The notes beneath the pieces were generated by a model. It saw only the letters and a list, made by a program, of their open reading frames with translations. It made no database searches and was not told the DNA's origin. A stretch of DNA of 11,900 nt from Muribaculaceae bacterium (GTDB lineage Bacteria > Bacteroidota > Bacteroidia > Bacteroidales > Muribaculaceae). The stretch covers positions 1 through 11,900 of the forward strand of contig JAIDKP010000173.1 in the NCBI GenBank assembly GCA_029051445.1, given 5' to 3'. This document shows positions 8,105 to 11,900 of this stretch, one piece after another (the first letter of the stretch is position 1; each line of letters starts with the position of its first letter). The translations under genes were made by a program, and so were the position numbers.

Positions 8105-8449
8105 TCAGAATTTTAACCCGCCTTCGCGCGCTGCGTCGGCAAGCGATTTTACTCGGCCATGGAAAAGATAGCCGTTGCGGTCAAACACTACTGTCGTGAT
8201 TCCGGCCTCAAGAGCCTTGCGAGCGATCTCACCGCCAACCTTGGCTGCGATCTCACACTTTGTGCCCCCGGCCTCAAGACCACGCGACGAAGCCGATACA
8301 AGAGTCTTGCCTGCCAGATCATCGATAACCTGGACATAGATCTGCTTGTTGCTGCGGAACACAGTCATGCGCGGACGCTCCGACGTGCCCTCCTGCTTGC
8401 CGCGGATGCGGGCCTTGATCTTATTTCTTCTTTCTATCTTGGATTTCAT
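8105..8449 (-). CDS. rplR: 50S ribosomal protein L18 (uL18)
   Basis: L18 binds 5S rRNA with L5 and L25 and helps attach the 5S particle to the central protuberance. The 114-residue product starts with the basic stretch [20 protein letters not shown], continues with [20 protein letters not shown] (25-44), and ends with the strongly conserved [20 protein letters not shown] then AREGGLKF. It lies 25 bases after rplF and 7 bases before rpsE, the standard spc-operon order. Confidence 0.98.
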   Translation of the reverse strand: MKSKIERRNKIKARIRGKQEGTSERPRMTVFRSNKQIYVQVIDDLAGKTLVSASSRGLEAGGTKCEIAAKVGGEIARKALEAGITTVVFDRNGYLFHGRVKSLADAAREGGLKF

Positions 8450-8474
8450 GATGAAGTCGATTTATGCCCGTTCT

Positions 8475-9029
8475 TTACTTCGCTCCTGCCGACTTACCCG
8501 ACTTGCGGCGGATAACCTCACCGACAAAACGGATACCCTTGCCCTTGTAAGGCTCAGGCTTACGCAGCGAACGTATCTTTGCACACACCTGGCCGAGAAG
8601 CTGCTTGTCATCGCTCTCAAGAATAATAAGAGGATTCTTGTTACGCTCCGTCTTAGCCTCTACCTTAACTTCGGGCGGAAGCTTAAGATAGATTGCATGG
8701 CTGAAGCCGAGCGACAGCTCAAGTACCTGGCCGGTAGCCGAGGCGCGGTAACCCACACCGACAAGCTCCATCTCCTTCTTGTAACCCGTCGACACACCCA
8801 CAACCATATTGTGGATCAAAGCACGGTAAAGACCATGCTGCGAGCGGTGCTCCTTGTCATCGGTCGGACGGGTCACTACAACATGACCATCCTCAATCTT
8901 CACATCCAGGTCAGGGTTTACAGCCTGCTCCAGCTGACCCTTGGGACCCTTTACCGTCACCACATTGTCCTTGACGGTCACCGTCACTCCGGCGGGTATC
9001 TCAATTGGCGCTTTACCTATTCTTGACAT
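8475..9029 (-). CDS. rplF: 50S ribosomal protein L6 (uL6)
   Basis: L6 sits near the factor-binding site of the 50S, next to the sarcin-ricin loop, and is required for late assembly. The 184-residue product contains two repeated alpha/beta domains: MSRIGKAPIEIPAGVTVTVK at the start of the first, and in the second YKKEMELVGVGYRASATGQV (83-102) and the signature PEPYKGKGIRFVGEVIRRKS (158-177). The tail GKSAGAK is basic. The gene starts 20 bases after rpsH. Unusually for this cluster, its ATG is preceded at 8 bases by AAAGGAGGA, a full Shine-Dalgarno (separate entry). Confidence 0.98.
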   Translation of the reverse strand: MSRIGKAPIEIPAGVTVTVKDNVVTVKGPKGQLEQAVNPDLDVKIEDGHVVVTRPTDDKEHRSQHGLYRALIHNMVVGVSTGYKKEMELVGVGYRASATGQVLELSLGFSHAIYLKLPPEVKVEAKTERNKNPLIILESDDKQLLGQVCAKIRSLRKPEPYKGKGIRFVGEVIRRKSGKSAGAK

Positions 9030-9037
9030 AATTGAAA

Positions 9038-9046
9038 TCCTCCTTT
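9038..9046 (-). promoter_or_regulatory. Full-strength Shine-Dalgarno of rplF
   Basis: On the minus strand AAAGGAGGA stands 8 bases before the rplF ATG, an optimal match and spacing to the anti-Shine-Dalgarno end of 16S rRNA. Nearly all other starts in this window have A/T-rich leaders with no such motif (rpsH, rpsK, rpsM, rpsD, rpoA, rplQ, rpsE, rplN and others). Bacteroidota ribosomes are known to use this pairing little, so a perfect copy here stands out. Confidence 0.75.
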
Positions 9047-9049
9047 AAA

Positions 9050-9448
9050 TCAATAAACATAGCAAAGCACTTCACCGCCGATCTTCTCCTCGGCAGCCTT
9101 CTTGTTGGTCATCACACCCTTCGAAGTCGAAAGGATAGCGATACCAAGTCCATTGAGCACTCGCGGCATATCTTTGTAGCCGGTATACTGCCGAAGACCC
9201 GGACGCGATACACGCTTCAGCCCCTTGATGGCATTTACGCGGTCTACCGGATCATATTTCAGCGCTATCTTTATCACGCCCTGCGTGTTGACACCGTCTA
9301 TAAACTTGTAGTTAAGTATATAGCCCTGGTCAAAAAGGATCTTTGTGATCTCTTTTTTCAAGTTTGAGGCAGGCACCTCCACAACACGGTGACCCGCGTG
9401 GATAGCGTTCCTCAATCTTGTCAGATAATCTGCTATGGGATCAGTCAT
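9050..9448 (-). CDS. rpsH: 30S ribosomal protein S8 (uS8)
   Basis: Primary 16S rRNA-binding protein of the central domain; in E. coli it is also the translational repressor of the spc operon. The frame is open back to 9514, but the start is set at ATG 9448, because that gives the canonical opening MTDPIADYLTRLRNA; the 22 extra upstream residues have no family character. The resulting protein is 132 residues, with the C-terminal RNA-binding signature LGIAILSTSKGVMTNKKAAE (101-120) and EKIGGEVLCYVY. Upstream lies a 229-base gap with possible hairpins, the first break in the packed order since rplX/rplN. The ATG is preceded by AACAAACAAATCAAA with no Shine-Dalgarno. Confidence 0.97.
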   Translation of the reverse strand: MTDPIADYLTRLRNAIHAGHRVVEVPASNLKKEITKILFDQGYILNYKFIDGVNTQGVIKIALKYDPVDRVNAIKGLKRVSRPGLRQYTGYKDMPRVLNGLGIAILSTSKGVMTNKKAAEEKIGGEVLCYVY

Positions 9449-9677
9449 TTTGATTTGTTTGTTAAATTGATCGGGACACTCGACGCTCCCGACAATATTT
9501 AATTGCCTGCGCACGCCGCCTGTTATTTACCGGCGCGCTCCCCGGCCCGGGTCTACACCAGTCTGTTCTCCTGATTCGGAGCATGACAGGCATATGAATT
9601 ATCAGTTGCTCTGCTTCTCTCGGCGCGCCAGGGATCATTAACAAATCCCCGGTCGGCCGCGATACTCTCTTGGTTGC
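9449..9677 (-). other. 229-base gap between rpsN and rpsH with potential RNA hairpins
   Basis: No convincing gene lies here; a 60-codon minus-strand frame (9462-9644) has no family character. On the minus strand three dyads can fold: 9649-9631 (5-base stem GGGAT/ATCCC), 9591-9561 (outer stem GCCTGT/ACAGAC with a G-T pair allowed, inner GAGG-type stem CTCC/GGAG and a 6-base loop), and 9492-9471 (6-base stem TCGGGA/TCCCGA with a 10-base loop), the last ending about 22 bases before the rpsH ATG. None is followed by a T run, so they do not look like ordinary terminators. Because S8 controls its own operon by binding mRNA in E. coli, a leader element for rpsH is a reasonable guess, no more. Confidence 0.5.
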
Positions 9678-9947
9678 TTACCAGCTTGCCTTCTTCACAC
9701 CGGGAATCAGACCCGCCGAGGCCATCTCACGGAACTGAATACGCGAAATGCCAAACTGTCGGATATAGCCCTTGGGACGCCCCGTGATGCTGCAACGGTT
9801 ATGCAGACGCACGCTCGAAGCGTTCTTCGGAAGCTTCTGAAGTCCCTCGTAGTCACCTGCCTCCTTGAGAGCAGCCTTCTTGGCCGCATAGCGGGCTACG
9901 AGCTTCTGACGCTTCACCTCACGAGCCTTCATGGATTCTTTTGCCAT
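9678..9947 (-). CDS. rpsN: 30S ribosomal protein S14 (uS14), zinc-free form
   Basis: Late-assembling protein of the 30S head, next to S3 and S10. The 89-residue product reads [20 protein letters not shown] at the start and contains [20 protein letters not shown] (47-66) and [20 protein letters not shown] (68-87), ending in SW. Only one cysteine (C52) is present, so the two CxxC pairs of the zinc-binding, 61-residue S14 are absent; this is the longer C-minus type. It lies 14 bases after rplE. After it comes a 229-base gap rather than the usual short spacing to rpsH. Confidence 0.97.
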   Translation of the reverse strand: MAKESMKAREVKRQKLVARYAAKKAALKEAGDYEGLQKLPKNASSVRLHNRCSITGRPKGYIRQFGISRIQFREMASAGLIPGVKKASW

Positions 9948-9961
9948 AGTTGAGTGCTCTC

Positions 9962-10510
9962 TTATTTAGCGTTCTTGAAGGGAAGACCAAACTGCTTGAG
10001 CAGAGCATAACCCTCTTCGTCGGTATTGGCCGTCGTTACGAAAGTGATGTTCATACCCATGAGCTTGGAAATCGAATCGATGTTGATCTCCGGGAAAATA
10101 ATCTGCTCGGTCACACCAAGTGTGTAATTGCCACGACCGTCCAGCTTGCTGTTGATGCCCTTGAAGTCACGTATACGCGGAAGCGCAACCCTGACAAGAC
10201 GCTCCAGGAACTCATACATCTTCTCGCGACGCAGAGTCACTCTCACACCGATAGGCATCTTCTTTCTCACCTTGAAGTTCGAGATATCCTTGCGCGACAG
10301 AGTTGCCACTGCCTTCTGGCCGGTGATAGCCGTAAGCTCATTGATAGCAGTCTCGATGATCTTCTTGTCCTGAGTTGCAGCACCCAGACCCTGATTGATC
10401 ACAATCTTCTCAAGGCGGGGAACCTGCATCGGAGTCGTGTAGCTGAACTCCTTGGTCAGAGCAGGCACGATACGCTCCTGATAGTCTTTCTTTACACTGT
10501 TCTGGCTCAT
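9962..10510 (-). CDS. rplE: 50S ribosomal protein L5 (uL5)
   Basis: L5 binds 5S rRNA and, at the central protuberance, contacts the P-site tRNA and S13. The 182-residue product has [20 protein letters not shown] (31-50), the conserved [20 protein letters not shown] (83-102) and [13 protein letters not shown] (108-120), and ends with an [20 protein letters not shown] segment typical of the family. Its ATG overlaps the rplX stop codon in ATGA, so the two are probably translationally coupled. An AGGAG motif inside the end of rplX, 8 bases before the ATG, may help initiation. Confidence 0.98.
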   Translation of the reverse strand: MSQNSVKKDYQERIVPALTKEFSYTTPMQVPRLEKIVINQGLGAATQDKKIIETAINELTAITGQKAVATLSRKDISNFKVRKKMPIGVRVTLRREKMYEFLERLVRVALPRIRDFKGINSKLDGRGNYTLGVTEQIIFPEINIDSISKLMGMNITFVTTANTDEEGYALLKQFGLPFKNAK

Positions 10511-10830
10511 TGCTTGATCTCCTCTCCTGATTTCTTGGAATAACGCACCGTCTTGCCATTGTCATCCTTGCGGAAACCCACACGGGTAGGCTTGCCGCTC
10601 TTCGGATCGATCAGGCTCAGGTTGGAAATATGCAGAGGAGCCTCCATCTTGATGATGCCTCCCTGCGGATGCTTGGCGCTAGGCTTGGCGCTCTTCGAGA
10701 CAATGTTTATGCCCTCCACGATAGCGCGACCCTTCTTGGGAAGCACCTCAAGGACGCGGCCCTGACGGCCACGGTCCTCGCCGGAAAGAACATAGACAGT
10801 ATCGCCTTTCTTTATCTTTAACTTGCTCAT
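10507..10830 (-). CDS. rplX: 50S ribosomal protein L24 (uL24)
   Basis: L24 is one of the two initiators of 50S assembly and lies by the exit of the polypeptide tunnel. The 107-residue product starts with a KOW motif, [20 protein letters not shown] (4-23) and [20 protein letters not shown] (24-43), and continues with the conserved [20 protein letters not shown] (54-73) and a C-terminal [12 protein letters not shown]. It is preceded by a 47-base gap after rplN and overlaps rplE by 4 bases. Confidence 0.98.
   Translation of the reverse strand: MSKLKIKKGDTVYVLSGEDRGRQGRVLEVLPKKGRAIVEGINIVSKSAKPSAKHPQGGIIKMEAPLHISNLSLIDPKSGKPTRVGFRKDDNGKTVRYSKKSGEEIKQ
10519..10523 (-). promoter_or_regulatory. AGGAG motif before rplE, inside the end of rplX
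   Basis: On the minus strand AGGAG lies 8 bases before the rplE ATG, within the last codons of rplX. It is correctly spaced for a Shine-Dalgarno, but the sequence also encodes the Glu-Glu of L24, so it may be a coincidence of coding. With the ATGA overlap it supports coupled translation. Confidence 0.4.
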
Positions 10831-10877
10831 TTCTTAGCTTGCTTCTTGATGGGGATGGTTCGACGTCTGTCTCTTTC

Positions 10878-11243
10878 TCAAAGCACCTCGGGCGCCAGCG
10901 ACACAATCTTCATGTTGGTGGCGCGGAGCTCGCGGGCAACCGGGCCGAAGATACGTGTGCCGCGAAGCTCACCGGCATTGTTGAGCAGCACACAGGCATT
11001 ATCGTCGAAACGGATATAAGAACCGTCGGGACGGCGCACCTCTTTCTTGGTACGCACTACGACAGCCTTAGATACCGTGCCCTTCTTAATGTCAGACGAC
11101 GGAATGACACTCTTCACCGACACAACAATGATGTCGCCTACCGATGCATAACGGCGTCCGGTGCCTCCGAGCACATGGATGCACAGTGCCTCCTTGGCGC
11201 CGCTGTTGTCGGCTACCGTAAGGCGTGATTCAGTCTGTATCAT
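10878..11243 (-). CDS. rplN: 50S ribosomal protein L14 (uL14)
   Basis: L14 binds 23S rRNA at the subunit interface, forms a bridge to the 30S and is the docking site of the silencing factor RsfS. The 121-residue product, close to the standard 122-123, begins [20 protein letters not shown], has the five-stranded barrel with [20 protein letters not shown] (29-48), and the signature [20 protein letters not shown] (54-73) followed by [16 protein letters not shown]. It starts 6 bases after rpsQ and is followed by a 47-base gap to rplX. Confidence 0.98.
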   Translation of the reverse strand: MIQTESRLTVADNSGAKEALCIHVLGGTGRRYASVGDIIVVSVKSVIPSSDIKKGTVSKAVVVRTKKEVRRPDGSYIRFDDNACVLLNNAGELRGTRIFGPVARELRATNMKIVSLAPEVL

Positions 11244-11249
11244 GGCTCG

Positions 11250-11507
11250 TTACTTAACTTTTTCTATAATTTCGACTAAACGCCATCTCTTGGTCTTGCT
11301 CAAGGGACGGGTCTCCATGAGGCGCACCGTATCACCGATGCTGCACTCGTTCTTCTCGTCGTGGGCGTGGAACTTCTTGGTCTTATTGACAAACTTGCCG
11401 TAGATCGGATGCTTCTCCTTCCACTTCACTGTCACAGTGATAGTCTTGTCGGCCTTGTTGCTCGACACCACACCGACGCGCTCTTTGCGCAGATTTCTTG
11501 TTTCCAT
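11250..11507 (-). CDS. rpsQ: 30S ribosomal protein S17 (uS17)
   Basis: Primary 16S rRNA-binding protein with an OB-fold, needed early in 30S assembly. The 85-residue product has [40 protein letters not shown] (20-39) and the family signature [20 protein letters not shown] (57-76) near the C terminus. It lies 11 bases after rpmC and 6 bases before rplN, in the S10-to-spc transition that is a continuous run here. Confidence 0.98.
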   Translation of the reverse strand: METRNLRKERVGVVSSNKADKTITVTVKWKEKHPIYGKFVNKTKKFHAHDEKNECSIGDTVRLMETRPLSKTKRWRLVEIIEKVK

Positions 11508-11518
11508 ATCGATGCGGC

Positions 11519-11716
11519 TTACTTACTGTTGATTTCACGCATACGGAGCTCTGTCTTTACACGAGCGATAGCCTTGCGATCCTTCGTGATCTTGGCCGGG
11601 CTGTCGATCGGGCTCACGGCATGCTGTGCCTTGAGCTGACGGTACTCCTTCTCCATCTGGGCCAGACGCTCCTTGAGGTCGGCCGTAGCCATCTCCTTTA
11701 TTTCTTCCTGTTTCAT
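11519..11716 (-). CDS. rpmC: 50S ribosomal protein L29 (uL29)
   Basis: Small helical-hairpin protein at the exit of the ribosomal tunnel, beside L23, where it forms part of the docking surface for trigger factor and SRP. The 65-residue product is [40 protein letters not shown], then [20 protein letters not shown] and EINSK. The second helix with its [12 protein letters not shown] is diagnostic. It starts 6 bases after the rplP stop and precedes rpsQ by 11 bases. Confidence 0.97.
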   Translation of the reverse strand: MKQEEIKEMATADLKERLAQMEKEYRQLKAQHAVSPIDSPAKITKDRKAIARVKTELRMREINSK

Positions 11717-11722
11717 GGCGGC

Positions 11723-11900
11723 TTAGACGTTTTGAGTTGGGTCATAGTCGCGGCGCACCACAAACTTGGTGGTCACGGGAAGTTTCTGAGCGGCCAGACG
11801 AAGCGCCTCCTTAGCGATGTCATAGCTTACACCCTCAACTTCGATAATCATACGTCCCGGTGTAACAGGCGCAACAAATCCCTCGGGCGAACCTTTACCC
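11723..11900 (-). CDS. rplP: 50S ribosomal protein L16 (uL16), C-terminal part, cut by right edge
   Basis: Only the last 58 codons are in the window; the 5' end lies beyond 11900. The readable part runs from [20 protein letters not shown] through [20 protein letters not shown] to [18 protein letters not shown] and a TAA stop. GKGxPEGxVAxVxPGRxxxE followed by AxEALRLAxxKLPxxTKF is the family signature. L16 lies at the A-site tRNA of the 50S and organises its binding. Its place before rpmC is the normal S10-operon order, so rpsC and the genes before it are expected further to the right. Confidence 0.97.
   Translation of the reverse strand, partial: GKGSPEGFVAPVTPGRMIIEVEGVSYDIAKEALRLAAQKLPVTTKFVVRRDYDPTQNV

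Noticed and set aside
9449..9514. N-terminal extension of S8 to 9514
   Set aside because: The 22 extra residues do not match S8, whereas MTDPIADYLTRLRNA at 9448 is the canonical start.
3200..9600. Shared short words (CAGTCTGT, CTGATT, CCGGCCCGG) in the two long gaps
   Set aside because: Order and spacing differ between the gaps and the words are short, so I do not call them copies of one repeat.
9462..9644. 60-codon minus-strand frame in the rpsN-rpsH gap
   Set aside because: Arg-rich, no recognisable domain, and it covers the dyads; probably chance.

Overview
This window is a long single-direction ribosomal protein gene cluster, entirely on the minus strand, so transcription runs from the right edge (11900) to the left. 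Gene content and order are those of the lower S10, spc and alpha operons joined together: rplP (cut by the right edge), rpmC, rpsQ, rplN, rplX, rplE, rpsN, rpsH, rplF, rplR, rpsE, rpmD, rplO, secY, map, infA, rpmJ, rpsM, rpsK, rpsD, rpoA, rplQ. Every one of these 22 genes is recognisable from its protein sequence, and all but rplP are complete.

The organism is most likely a member of the Bacteroidota, order Bacteroidales. The reasons are the secY-map-infA-rpmJ arrangement, an L17 with a long Ala/Pro/Glu-rich tail, start codons preceded mostly by A/T-rich sequence rather than Shine-Dalgarno motifs, cysteine-poor (zinc-free) forms of S14, S4 and L36, and a fragment of a Bacteroidota-type outer-membrane beta-barrel receptor beside the cluster. 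Family-level assignment (for example Muribaculaceae) is only a guess.

Layout from right to left in transcription order. 11900-9678: tightly packed L16, L29, S17, L14, L24, L5 and S14, including a 4-base ATGA overlap of rplX and rplE. 9677-9449: a 229-base gap with several potential hairpins. 9448-4262: S8, L6, L18, S5, L30, L15, then the SecY translocon channel, methionine aminopeptidase, IF-1 and L36. 4218-3419: S13 and S11. 3418-2957: an unusually long 462-base gap with no convincing gene. 2956-833: S4, RNA polymerase alpha and L17. 807-772: a strong hairpin with a UUCG tetraloop, probably the terminator of the cluster. 614-1: on the same strand, the C-terminal part of an outer-membrane beta-barrel receptor that lacks its front half and has an in-frame TAG, so probably a decayed gene; it runs off the left edge.

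The genes work together in protein synthesis and its immediate aftermath: ribosomal subunits, initiation (IF-1), N-terminal methionine removal (MAP), membrane insertion and export (SecY) and transcription (RpoA). I found no mobile element, CRISPR array, tRNA or rRNA. No new multi-gene system is visible. The points worth following up are the two long intergenic gaps inside an otherwise compact cluster, a perfect Shine-Dalgarno in front of rplF in a phylum that rarely uses one, and the broken receptor gene.
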